Assembly (NCBI GenBank): GCA_938074325.1
Contig: CALJFZ010000006.1
Location: 1 to 43,609 of the forward strand
Origin: an uncultured Flavobacteriales bacterium
Lineage (GTDB): Bacteria > Bacteroidota > Bacteroidia > Flavobacteriales_D > Sanyastnellaceae
Direction of reading: 5' to 3'
Length of the DNA: 43,609 bases
Shown here: positions 34,901 to 43,609 of the stretch, piece by piece
How the letters are laid out: the number at the start of each line of letters is the position of its first letter
How positions within the stretch are numbered: the first letter of the stretch is position 1
The notes under the pieces: model-generated
The model's database searches: none
Told to the model about the DNA's origin: nothing
What the model saw: only the letters and a program-made list of their open reading frames with translations
Translations under genes and position numbers: made by a program

Positions 34901-35904
34901 ACCAAACCGGTGGTTTGCTGACAGATTTGCAAATGCTCGCTGGTTTTGCAGACATCTCGTTCTGCGGCAACTTGATCCGCTTCGTGGATCCAGTGACCGG
35001 CGGCACAGTGGTGTTGAGTGAGACAGACGGCGTATGGCAGTCTGCAGTGCCCATCATCGGTCCAAGCTACCTCTGGGCAGCGCCAATCACCTCATTCAAC
35101 ATGGGCTGCGGCGATCCGATGGCCTGCGGTTTCACCGATTTCTGCGACTTGAGCGTGGCCTGTGACTACACGGACACAGATGGCGACAGCGTCTTGGATT
35201 GCCAGGAGGTCGTAGGATGTCAGGATCCAGGAGCAGATAACTACAATGCAAACGCTACGGATGCAGGGGACTGCAACTACAACGGTTGTTTGGATGCCAA
35301 TGCTCAAAACTATGAGCCCGGAGCGAACGTAGACGACGGCTCCTGCACTTACCTCGTGTCCTTCCGCGTGAATATGTCCAACGAGACAGTTGCGGCTGAA
35401 GGCGTGCACATCGCCGGTAGCTTCCAGGGTTGGGACCCAGGCGCAACAGCTGTTCCTTACGTGGGCTACGGTGTTCACGAAGTGGTTATCCAGTTGCAGC
35501 AGGGAACGTACGAGTACAAATTCATCAACGGCAACATGTGGGGCATGGATGAAAGCGTAGGCGATTGTGGAAACGGCGGCAACCGCGTTATCACTGTTTC
35601 AGGCAACACCTTGACTTCAGGTGCGTGCTTCAATAGCTGTGATCAATGCGCAGGCTGTGCCGATCCTGCTTACGCAGAATACAACCCATTCAATGCTTCC
35701 GATGCGAGCTACTGCTTGACACCGGTTGCTGCTGGATGTACTTATGAGGACGCTGAAAACTACGACGCGAGCGCAACCAATGACGACGGTTCATGTGTGT
35801 TCGGAGCAGGAGGTTCTTGCCCTGGCGACTTGAACGGAGACGGATCGGTTGGTACGCCTGACCTGTTGGAATTCCTTTCCAACTTTGGTTCGGCTTGCGA
35901 GTAA
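31948..35904 (+). CDS. Secreted tandem alpha/beta-hydrolase-like protein with Cys-rich repeats and CPGD tail
   Basis: A 1318-residue secreted protein with a signal peptide (1-21, ending VNAQ). Two copies of an alpha/beta-hydrolase-like domain (22-434 and 443-855) follow at a 421-residue offset, sharing long identical blocks such as GYVVASCDYRLGWNPLAAT. In both, the nucleophile elbow is altered: GNGTGG (181-186) and GEGTGG (602-607) have Gly where GxSxG hydrolases have the catalytic Ser, so both may be non-catalytic. Then come about seven Cys-rich units of the form GCxDxxAxNYxxxAxxDDGSC (861-1290), interrupted by a carbohydrate-binding-like beta domain (about 1137-1225), and a C-terminal EF-hand-like tail C1291-C1317. 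The ATG at 31948 gives a clean signal peptide. Ligand unknown. Confidence 0.8.
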   Translation: MKKILFSALAVCLAVLQVNAQTRYLDEVFDEVNVTTDVVYGQNITVIPALQGMPPAMEDLKCDIYEPAGDTETSRPLLLIFHTGNFLPPFVNGGPLGTKSDNWEVEMATRYAKMGYVVASCDYRLGWNPLAATQEERTLQLIQAAYRGVQDSRTAVRFFRKSNAESGNPYGINTDKIGMIGNGTGGYITLASATISSYNDIILDDAGNPITKFWYNPGDGSYIPMVVEGIHGDPDATTDTYAPASAGGFQLCAANHVGYSSEFNFQMNAGGALGDLNWLDEGDMPMVSFQCPHDPFAPYETAVLIVPTTNEPVVEVSGAMDIHEEINGYATNNNAIFADADLGDAGSPANLGYDGLFPVLNSYVDGTPTEPFDSSPWQWFDTAPVQAYDDANGTNILATQLTLNPTMGEDEAMMWIDEIVDYNTPRMALAMGAATETTIAGGVRYVDEIFDEVEVASGVVYGENITVIPALQGMPPAPENLLMDVYTPAGDTETERPVILYFHTGNFLPQYVNGAATGTRTDSSAVEICSRFARMGYVVASCDYRLGWNPLAATQAERTLQLIQAAYRGVQDSRTAVRYFRKSIAEDGNPWGVNGDKVAMFGEGTGGYITLASATIADYNDIIVDDMGNPITKFWYDPGDGSFIPMVIEGIHGDPNATTDTYAPASSGGFQLCMANHVGYSSEFNFQMNLGGAMGDLNWLDEGDMPMVSFHAPHDQFAPYNTGVLIVPTTNEPVVEVSGAYDIHSEINNYATNNNAPFAEIGLADPAAAFGNNGWDGLYPVLNNYEDGMPTEPYDGSPWQWWNVAVTQAVDAANGTNIAATQLTLNPTMGPEEALYWIDQIQAYTAPRLAASLEVVALGPGCNDETACNYNALATSDDGSCIYAEEGFDCDGNSLTVMGCTNPIACNYNGSATDDDGSCDFNESGTIMTGPDMVWLIGVTLTGTDNEIYAADCEAAGGVNPNVALNGVFLGDGTDGPMHLTNITDQTGGLLTDLQMLAGFADISFCGNLIRFVDPVTGGTVVLSETDGVWQSAVPIIGPSYLWAAPITSFNMGCGDPMACGFTDFCDLSVACDYTDTDGDSVLDCQEVVGCQDPGADNYNANATDAGDCNYNGCLDANAQNYEPGANVDDGSCTYLVSFRVNMSNETVAAEGVHIAGSFQGWDPGATAVPYVGYGVHEVVIQLQQGTYEYKFINGNMWGMDESVGDCGNGGNRVITVSGNTLTSGACFNSCDQCAGCADPAYAEYNPFNASDASYCLTPVAAGCTYEDAENYDASATNDDGSCVFGAGGSCPGDLNGDGSVGTPDLLEFLSNFGSACE
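32011..34512 (+). repeat. Tandem duplicated domain region inside the hydrolase-like gene
   Basis: Copy one spans 32011-33249 and copy two 33274-34512, with a 1263-bp offset. The protein copies are highly similar, but codons differ at many synonymous sites (for example around 32300-32420 versus 33563-33683). The duplication is therefore old and kept by selection on the protein rather than recent. Confidence 0.85.
34528..35817 (+). repeat. Cys-rich protein repeat array
   Basis: About seven imperfect units with consensus GCxDxxAxNYxxxAxxDDGSC. Clear copies begin GCNDETACNYN, GCTNPIACNYN, GCQDPGADNYN, GCLDANAQNYE and GCTYEDAENYD; two others are degenerate. The two Cys of each unit probably form a disulfide, and the Asp-rich DDGS may bind calcium. 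From memory this repeat is common in secreted proteins of marine Flavobacteriales and has no assigned function. Confidence 0.75.
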
Positions 35905-35923
35905 TCATTGCGACTACGAAAAG

Positions 35924-35956
35924 AAAAAAGGTAGGCCCAGTGCCTCCTTTTTTTTT
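35924..35956 (+). terminator. Terminator after the tandem hydrolase-like gene
   Basis: AAAAAAGG-T-AGGC pairs with GCCTCCTTTTTT around a CCAGT loop, with one bulged T, and ends in a nine-base T-run (35948-35956). The A-run and T-run could allow it to work in both directions. Confidence 0.75.
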
Positions 35957-36070
35957 GGCCCAATTCTTGAACTTCTCGGGACGAAAACTGTGAAATTCTA
36001 TCAAATTCAAAACAGCTCTCGGAACCGAGAAGCTTTGTGTTTATCTTTAACGTAGAAAATTATTAAGGTT

Positions 36071-36511
36071 ATGAAGCAACTTTTGACAGCATGTTTGCTC
36101 CTCGTGGGCATGGCGACAGCGGCGGCACAGGGCCCATCCATCTCCTTGGACAAGGACGTTCACGATTACGGAACGATTACCCAAGGCACCGACGGCGGAT
36201 GCCAATTCACAGTTACCAATGACGGCACTGAGCCTCTGATCATTTCGCGTTGCAAAGGGTCTTGCGGATGCACCGTTCCTAAGTGTGACAAGGATCCCAT
36301 TATGCCAGGTGCGACAAGTGTAATCAACGTGCGCTACGACACGAAGCGCATCGGCCCAATCAACAAGAGCGTAACCATCACTTCGAATGCTTCCAATGAG
36401 CCTACGAAAGTGATTCGCATCAAAGGCAAGGTAGAGGCTGCGGACGCTGGCGCCACTGGAGGCGCTCCCGTTAAGCCAGCTTCTTCAGGAGCACCTTTGA
36501 ACAAGCAATAA
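36071..36511 (+). CDS. DUF1573 domain secreted protein
   Basis: A 146-residue exported protein with a signal peptide (about 1-19, ending AAAQG) and a single DUF1573 domain: a beta-sandwich with HDYGTITQG, a Cys motif CKGSCGCTVPKC and VINVRYDTKRIGPINKSVTI. DUF1573 domains are widespread in Bacteroidota, are related to MSP/ASH-type Ig-like folds and have no established function. An Ala/Gly/Pro-rich tail follows. It is flanked by terminators on both sides, so it is probably a single-gene unit. A TATCTTTA sequence at 36042-36049 is one base off the -7 consensus. Confidence 0.88.
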   Translation: MKQLLTACLLLVGMATAAAQGPSISLDKDVHDYGTITQGTDGGCQFTVTNDGTEPLIISRCKGSCGCTVPKCDKDPIMPGATSVINVRYDTKRIGPINKSVTITSNASNEPTKVIRIKGKVEAADAGATGGAPVKPASSGAPLNKQ

Positions 36512-36550
36512 GCACATCGGCCCGAGAGGGTCAATGGCCAACCATTGAAG

Positions 36551-36587
36551 AGTCGTTCTGCCTGTGCGGTGGAACGACTTCTTTTTT
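36551..36587 (+). terminator. Terminator after the DUF1573 gene
   Basis: AGTCGTTC (36551-36558) pairs perfectly with GAACGACT (36572-36579) around a 13-base loop and is followed by TCTTTTTT. This isolates DUF1573 from valS. Confidence 0.85.
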
Positions 36588-36624
36588 ACCCGATTTTTGC
36601 CCTCAGACAAACGGCGCGTAAGAC

Positions 36625-39255
<2,631 letters not shown>

Positions 39256-39294
39256 TCGGTTCGAACACTGTTCGTGCACGCTTGTTGTACGAGC

Positions 39295-39471
39295 ATGTTG
39301 GGATTATTCAAGAAAGACCCGGTCAAGAAGCTGCAACAGCAACATGCAAAGCTCTTGGCTGAAGCGCACCGCATGAGTACGGTGGATCGCACCAAGTCGG
39401 ATGCGTTGATGGCGCAGGCCGCTGAAGTGGAAGATGAAATTGCCAAACTGTTGAGCGATGCAGGGAACTGA
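39295..39471 (+). CDS. Lacal_2735 family small protein
   Basis: A 58-residue protein beginning MLGLFKKDPVKKLQQQHAK, matching the small Lacal_2735 family of Bacteroidota. It is helical and Lys/Glu-rich, with a short hydrophobic N-terminus. No function is known. The ATG at 39295 is the family start; in-frame codons back to 39274 are leader. Its end overlaps the SDR gene by 14 bp. Confidence 0.8.
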   Translation: MLGLFKKDPVKKLQQQHAKLLAEAHRMSTVDRTKSDALMAQAAEVEDEIAKLLSDAGN

Positions 39472-40168
39472 GCGCGGAACATTTGCGGTTATAGGCGATT
39501 CCGGTGGCATCGGTGAGGCCATTCGCAAGCAATTGCTCGATGCAGGTCACACCGTAATCGGCGTCTCCCGAAAGGGCGTCTCAGAACAGCGAAACGGTTA
39601 CCAGAGCCTCGTGTTCGACGCGGTGGCCCACCCGTGCGATTTGTCCAACTTTGCAGACCACCTCGACGGGCTGGTCTACTGCCCGGGCACCATTCGCCTC
39701 AAGCCCCTGAAAGGGGTGAAGCGAGAACATGCATTTGAAGATTTCGAAGTAAATGCCTGGGGCGCTGTCCAGACGTTACAGGCCAATGCCGCACTCTTGC
39801 AAAAAGCAGATCGCGCGTCGGTGGTTTTGTTCAGCACGGTCGCTGTGCAAACGGGCATGCCCTACCACACGAGCATTGCAATGGCGAAAGGCGCCGTCGA
39901 AGGATTGACGCGCACGCTTGCGGCCGAATGGTCTCCCGCCGTTCGTGTCAACGCAATCGCTCCATCGCTCACCGATACGCCCTTGGCCGCTTCCATGTTG
40001 TCCAGTGATGCAAAAAAAGAGGCCGCCGCCCAGCGTCACCCGCTTCAGGCAGTGGGAACGGCAAATGGCGTAGCTTCGCTTGCCACGTGGCTTTTATCCG
40101 GCCAATCTGAGTTTGTAACAGGTCAGGTGTATGCAGCGGATGGAGGCATGGGAAGCATTCGAAAATGA
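39458..40168 (+). CDS. Short-chain dehydrogenase/reductase-like protein
   Basis: A 236-residue Rossmann-fold protein of the SDR superfamily. The cofactor loop is GDSGGIGEA (13-21), and the C-terminal VNAIAPSLTDTPLA and QVYAADGGMGS segments are typical. The usual catalytic YxxxK is not intact: K144 in SIAMAKGAVEG is kept but the position four residues earlier is Ile140. The only nearby Tyr (Y136) has the wrong spacing. It may use another residue, or bind NAD(P)H without classical chemistry. It overlaps the small protein gene upstream by 14 bp and the flavin reductase by 4 bp (ATGA). Confidence 0.85.
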   Translation: MQGTERGTFAVIGDSGGIGEAIRKQLLDAGHTVIGVSRKGVSEQRNGYQSLVFDAVAHPCDLSNFADHLDGLVYCPGTIRLKPLKGVKREHAFEDFEVNAWGAVQTLQANAALLQKADRASVVLFSTVAVQTGMPYHTSIAMAKGAVEGLTRTLAAEWSPAVRVNAIAPSLTDTPLAASMLSSDAKKEAAAQRHPLQAVGTANGVASLATWLLSGQSEFVTGQVYAADGGMGSIRK

Positions 40169-40848
40169 CCGCATTCAAAACCCTCAACGACCTCGACCTC
40201 GAATTGATGCCGCGCCGTCAACGCGGCCGATTGGTGAATTCCCTCAGTGGGTTTAAGAGCGCCAATCTGATCGGGACGGCCGACGATTCTGGAACCTTGA
40301 ACCTGAGCATTGTCAGTTCGGTGGTGCATTTGGGGTCAGACCCGGCGCTGCTGGGCATGGTGATGCGGCCGCCCGTTGACCGCGAGCGCGGTAGCCACAC
40401 ATATTGGAACATCCGTGAAACGGGCTGCTACACCATCAACCACGTGCCCCACACCCACACTGTTCAGGCGCACCAAGTGAGTGCGCGGTACCTGGAAGGG
40501 GTGAGCGAATTTGATGAGGTGGGATTGACCCCGGTGTACCGCTGCGGATTTCAAGCGCCTGCAGTGGAGGAAAGTCCGGTGCGGATCGGATTGGAGCGGG
40601 TCGACGAGTGGGAGATTCCCATGAACCAGTGCCGCTTCGTTGTTGGGCAAATTCGGTGGGTCGAATTCCCGGAAACGGCGTGGGCACAGGACGGGTATTT
40701 GGACCTCGAAGCGTTGGGTGTGGCCGCTCTGAGTTCCTTGGACGGCTACCACACCACGAAAAAACAGCACCGATTGGCCTATGCCAAGCCGGACGTGTAC
40801 CCCCCGGAATCCATGGAGGATTTCCTTTCCGGGTGGCAGGACAATTGA
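40165..40848 (+). CDS. Flavin reductase family protein
   Basis: A 227-residue protein of the FMN-binding split-barrel flavin reductase family. FKSANLIGTADDSGTLNLSIVSSVVHLGSDPALLGMVMRPP is the usual N-terminal pattern and NIRETGCYTINHV is the flavin-contacting stretch. Such proteins reduce FMN or FAD with NAD(P)H or act as flavin-dependent oxidoreductases. The start overlaps the SDR stop by 4 bp. Position in the photolyase set suggests a link to flavin supply, which is inference. Confidence 0.85.
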   Translation: MTAFKTLNDLDLELMPRRQRGRLVNSLSGFKSANLIGTADDSGTLNLSIVSSVVHLGSDPALLGMVMRPPVDRERGSHTYWNIRETGCYTINHVPHTHTVQAHQVSARYLEGVSEFDEVGLTPVYRCGFQAPAVEESPVRIGLERVDEWEIPMNQCRFVVGQIRWVEFPETAWAQDGYLDLEALGVAALSSLDGYHTTKKQHRLAYAKPDVYPPESMEDFLSGWQDN

Positions 40849-40872
40849 GATTTTCCCCGAAATTTGTGCTGC

Positions 40873-41760
40873 ATGCCTGAAACCAAGCCTCAACAAGACG
40901 TCAACGGACACACCCTGTTGCATCACGAAGTGATTGCACAGAATCCGAACGCGCCTTGGCTTGTTTTTGTGCACGGTGCCGGCGGAAGCATTCGCACTTG
41001 GAAATTCCAAATCGATGCGTTTGCCCCGCACTTCCGTCTGCTCCTCATTGATCTCCGTGATCACGGCTACAGCAAAGACATATTGCCCGCGTTTCCTGCC
41101 TATGATTTTGACATTGTAGCCAAGGACATCCTTGTTTTGATCGACCACTTGGGAATTGAGAAGGCGCATTTCATGTCGTTGAGCATTGGAAGTGTGATCC
41201 TGCAAAAAATCGACATCGAGCGCCCCGAGTTGGTGGACCGCATGATCATGGCGGGTGCGATTTTTGATGGCAGCAAGGCCATGCATTGGTTCGTGCACTC
41301 GGGCAAATTCCTGTCGTACATCCTGCCTTATCGAGCGTTGTATTGGCTGTTCAGCTTCATCGTGTTGCCCCGCCGCAACCACCGCTTGAGCCGGTACATT
41401 TTCCGCCGCCAAAGCCGCCGGTTGAGCACGCGGGAATACATGAAATGGATCGAACTGTACAAGCCGTTCTTTCACCTCATTCGCGACTACGTCAACCGAC
41501 CGGTGATGAAGAAGGGCTTGGTGGTTATGGGGAGCCAAGACCACATCTTTTTCCGAGCAGCAAAGCAGTTCACAGAGATCCAGAAAAACATGCGCCTTGC
41601 CGTAATCGAGAACTGCGGCCACGTCTGCAGCATCGAGGCTCCGGAGGTGTTCAATGACTTGGTTTTGCGATTCCTGCAGGACCTCGAGGTACCGGAAGCG
41701 GTGACCGCAAAACCGGTGCCCATGAGCTGGTCGGAGCTCAAAGCCCTTCAGAAGGGCTGA
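40873..41760 (+). CDS. Alpha/beta hydrolase
   Basis: A 295-residue alpha/beta hydrolase. The oxyanion loop is HGAGG (34-38), then LRDHGYS; the likely nucleophile is Ser104 in FMSLSIGSV, where the usual first Gly of GxSxG is Ser. The catalytic His is in NCGHVCSIE near the C-terminus. A basic, Arg/Tyr-rich lid (about 145-195, RRNHRLSRYIFRRQSRR) is unusual. The substrate is unknown. The ATG at 40873 is chosen over a TTG at 40864. An AAATTTG stretch lies just upstream. Spacing to the flavin reductase is 24 bp and to DUF2256 37 bp. Confidence 0.85.
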   Translation: MPETKPQQDVNGHTLLHHEVIAQNPNAPWLVFVHGAGGSIRTWKFQIDAFAPHFRLLLIDLRDHGYSKDILPAFPAYDFDIVAKDILVLIDHLGIEKAHFMSLSIGSVILQKIDIERPELVDRMIMAGAIFDGSKAMHWFVHSGKFLSYILPYRALYWLFSFIVLPRRNHRLSRYIFRRQSRRLSTREYMKWIELYKPFFHLIRDYVNRPVMKKGLVVMGSQDHIFFRAAKQFTEIQKNMRLAVIENCGHVCSIEAPEVFNDLVLRFLQDLEVPEAVTAKPVPMSWSELKALQKG

Positions 41761-41797
41761 TCCATAAACATCTGCTTCTTGCCGGGGTTATACCCCC

Positions 41798-41935
41798 ATG
41801 CGCCGTTCGAAATTTCCACCGGACAAAACCTGCGTCGTTTGCCAGCGGCCGTTCTCATGGCGCAAAAAGTGGGAGCGGTGTTGGGACGACGTGAAGTACT
41901 GCTCTGAGCGGTGCCGACGAACCAAGACTGCATGA
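41798..41935 (+). CDS. DUF2256 small zinc-ribbon-like protein
   Basis: A 45-residue protein, MRRSKFPPDKTCVVCQRPF followed by a Trp/Lys-rich middle and a second Cys pair (YCSERCRR). The four Cys are arranged as CxxC...CxxxC and suggest a small zinc-binding knuckle. The strongly conserved RPFxWRKKW pattern is the DUF2256 signature, a family often found beside iron-sulfur cryptochrome/photolyase genes. The stop overlaps the next start as ATGA. The biochemical role is unknown. Confidence 0.9.
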   Translation: MRRSKFPPDKTCVVCQRPFSWRKKWERCWDDVKYCSERCRRTKTA

Positions 41936-43524
41936 ACTGGACCGAGACCATCGCCAATTGCTACGACACGCACCCGGCCAACGAAGTGTTCCTCATCTGT
42001 GGAGATCAACTCAACGAATACCACAGTTGGTTTGCCGACGGAACCCGAGCGGATCGGCTCTACGTGCTCATGGAACTGCGGTCGGAAACGGATTACGCGC
42101 GGCACCACATCCAGAAGGTGGTGGCGTTTTTCGGTGCGATGCGCTTGTTCGCTGCGCGCCTGCGAGAACTTGGGCACCGCGTGCATTACATTCCTTTGGA
42201 CGCAGATGAGAACCAGCACGGATTCGGCCCCAACCTCGAGTCGCTCTTCCGCACCGTAGGGGCACAGAAATGGGGATGGCAAAAGCCCGATGAGTACCGT
42301 TTGGATGAGGAAATGAAATCACTTTCCGCGCAATTTTCGGAGGCCGGTATGGAGATTGAAGCAGCGGACACCGAACATTTTTACACCCACCGGACCCAAT
42401 TGAAGGAATTCTTCGAAGGCAAGAAGACCTACCGACTTGAAAATTTTTACCGTGCGATGCGTGCCCAACACAATGTGTTGATGGACGCGGCGGGCGAGCC
42501 GGAAGGAGGGCAGTGGAATTTCGATGCCAACAACCGCCAAAAACTTCCCAAGGACCACATCATACCTCCGCCCAAGCTTTACAACCGCGATGTAGAGCCT
42601 TTGAAGCAGATGGTCGAGGCTGCCGGCGTTCGGACGACCGGCCAACTCGACACCGCGCAATGGGGTTGGCCTTTGACGCGCGAAGAAGGGTTGAACCTGT
42701 TGGCGTATTTCGTCGACGTATTGTTGCCGCACTTTGGCGATTACCAGGATGCGTTGACTCCGGACAGTTGGAGTGTGTACCACTCGCGGCTGAGCTTTGT
42801 GATGAACACCAAATTGCTGTCCCCGGATGAGGTCAACCGCGCCGTAGAGCGAGCATGGCGGGAACAACCTGAGCGGGTAAGTATCTCACAGGCAGAAGGC
42901 TTCATCCGCCAAATTCTCGGCTGGCGCGAATACATGCGGGGAGTGTATTGGGCGCACATGCCGGAGTATGCGGAATTGAATTTTTTCGAACATGATCGTG
43001 CGCTACCGGGCTGGTTTTGGACAGGCGAAACGAAGATGGCCTGCCTATCACACGCCGTCCAACAGACCATGGAACACGCCTATGCCCACCACATTCAACG
43101 GTTGATGGTGACGGGCAATTTCGCCTTGCTCGCTGGCATCGATCCCGATGAAGTCGACGGATGGTACCTCGGCGTTTACATCGATGCATTGGAGTGGGTG
43201 GAAATCACCAACACCCGGGGCATGAGCCAATTCGCAGACGGTGGCATCGTCGGCTCCAAGCCCTATGTCAGCAGCGCCCAATACATCAAAAAGATGGGGC
43301 CTTACTGCAAAGGGTGTCATTACAAAGCGGACGTGAAGACGGGGGACAATGCTTGCCCGTTCAACGGGCTGTATTGGCATTTTCACGTGCGCAACCGGGC
43401 CAAACTTGAGCGCAATCCACGCATCGGTATGGCCTATCGCACATGGGATAAAATGGATCCGGTCAAGCAACAAGCGTTGTTGGATACCGCAGAAATGAAT
43501 TTGAATCGAATAGAAGAGTTGTGA
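41932..43524 (+). CDS. Iron-sulfur bacterial cryptochrome/photolyase (PhrB-like)
   Basis: A 530-residue flavoprotein of the FeS-BCP class. Members bind FAD, a ribityllumazine antenna and a 4Fe-4S cluster; the Agrobacterium PhrB repairs (6-4) photoproducts. Four cysteines at 371, 459, 462 and 475 have spacings 88, 3 and 13, which by my recollection equal those of the PhrB cluster ligands. The N-terminal Rossmann-like antenna domain (about 15-150) begins VFLICGDQL. The ATG at 41932 overlaps the DUF2256 stop. The stop shares one base with the next start. Confidence 0.92.
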   Translation: MNWTETIANCYDTHPANEVFLICGDQLNEYHSWFADGTRADRLYVLMELRSETDYARHHIQKVVAFFGAMRLFAARLRELGHRVHYIPLDADENQHGFGPNLESLFRTVGAQKWGWQKPDEYRLDEEMKSLSAQFSEAGMEIEAADTEHFYTHRTQLKEFFEGKKTYRLENFYRAMRAQHNVLMDAAGEPEGGQWNFDANNRQKLPKDHIIPPPKLYNRDVEPLKQMVEAAGVRTTGQLDTAQWGWPLTREEGLNLLAYFVDVLLPHFGDYQDALTPDSWSVYHSRLSFVMNTKLLSPDEVNRAVERAWREQPERVSISQAEGFIRQILGWREYMRGVYWAHMPEYAELNFFEHDRALPGWFWTGETKMACLSHAVQQTMEHAYAHHIQRLMVTGNFALLAGIDPDEVDGWYLGVYIDALEWVEITNTRGMSQFADGGIVGSKPYVSSAQYIKKMGPYCKGCHYKADVKTGDNACPFNGLYWHFHVRNRAKLERNPRIGMAYRTWDKMDPVKQQALLDTAEMNLNRIEEL

Positions 43525-43609
43525 TGAGAGCATTGTATTGGTTTAGAGAGGACCTGCGGTTAGAGGACAATCCGGCGTTGGTCGAAATGTGTGCAGCGGC
43601 AGACGAGGC
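43524..43609 (+). CDS. Second photolyase/cryptochrome, 5' part only
   Basis: Twenty-eight N-terminal residues are visible before the window ends, beginning MRALYWFREDLRLEDNPAL. The WFRxDLRxxDNPAL pattern is the N-terminus of classical photolyases and cryptochromes, including the DASH type; which subtype cannot be told from this part. The ATG shares its first base with the preceding TGA, so the two genes are translationally coupled. Confidence 0.8.
   Translation, partial: MRALYWFREDLRLEDNPALVEMCAAADE

Noticed and set aside
40336-41622. 428-residue open frame antisense to the flavin reductase and hydrolase genes
   Set aside because: It covers two real genes and their junction on the other strand, is His/Arg/Val-rich and matches nothing recognisable.

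Overview
The window looks like chromosomal DNA of a high-GC member of the Bacteroidota, most likely a marine Flavobacteriales-type bacterium. This rests on gene content and signals, since no 16S gene is present. The signals are Bacteroidota-type promoter boxes (TAnnTTTG), no convincing Shine-Dalgarno sequences, a TonB receptor with an N-terminal carboxypeptidase-regulatory-like domain, DUF1573 and Lacal_2735-type small proteins, the lineage form of Tgt that lacks zinc cysteines, and secreted proteins ending in a CPGDxNxD tail. Genes are tightly packed, often overlapping by 1-14 bp. No gap exceeds about 210 bp. I see no transposase, integrase, phage gene, CRISPR array or rRNA.

Layout. 1-2.2 kb (minus): a Nudix/NrtR-like regulator and a lipoprotein. 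2.3-5.2 kb (plus): replicative helicase DnaB and a secreted protein commonly mislabelled asparagine synthetase B. 5.2-8.7 kb (minus): a SiaB-like histidine-kinase-fold protein, an orphan small protein behind a stack of inverted repeats, then the overlapping set DUF554 - lysozyme-like - WYL regulator. 8.7-11 kb (plus): tgt and an LptF/LptG permease. 11-12.7 kb (minus): ispE and era. 12.8-13 kb: initiator tRNA-Met with its own promoter and terminator. 13-19.1 kb: a secreted vanadium-haloperoxidase/PAP2-like protein, a small membrane protein, a pirin, a small lipoprotein, exonuclease VII (xseA, xseB) and an OB-fold membrane protein. 19.1-21.1 kb (minus): a conserved hypothetical, a 54-residue unannotated ORF and an NRAMP-like transporter lacking the metal-site motif. 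21.3-28.8 kb: a DUF5715/M15-like protein, lpdA (minus), then adk, obgE, psuG, a fused E1 alpha/beta dehydrogenase and an S4 protein. 28.8-36.5 kb: a TonB receptor, a 1318-residue secreted protein made of two tandem alpha/beta-hydrolase-like domains with no nucleophile serine plus Cys-rich repeats, and a DUF1573 protein. 36.6 kb to the end: valS, a Lacal_2735 protein, then a tightly coupled SDR - flavin reductase - hydrolase - DUF2256 - iron-sulfur cryptochrome/photolyase - second photolyase set cut by the window edge.

Most of the window is housekeeping: replication, translation, tRNA modification, ribosome-associated GTPases, the isoprenoid pathway and 2-oxoacid oxidation. The parts that go beyond ordinary annotation are the photolyase neighbourhood at the right end, the tandem pseudo-hydrolase and the shared C-terminal CPGD tail, the inverted-repeat stack near 6.28 kb, and several proteins that lack hallmark catalytic or metal residues.
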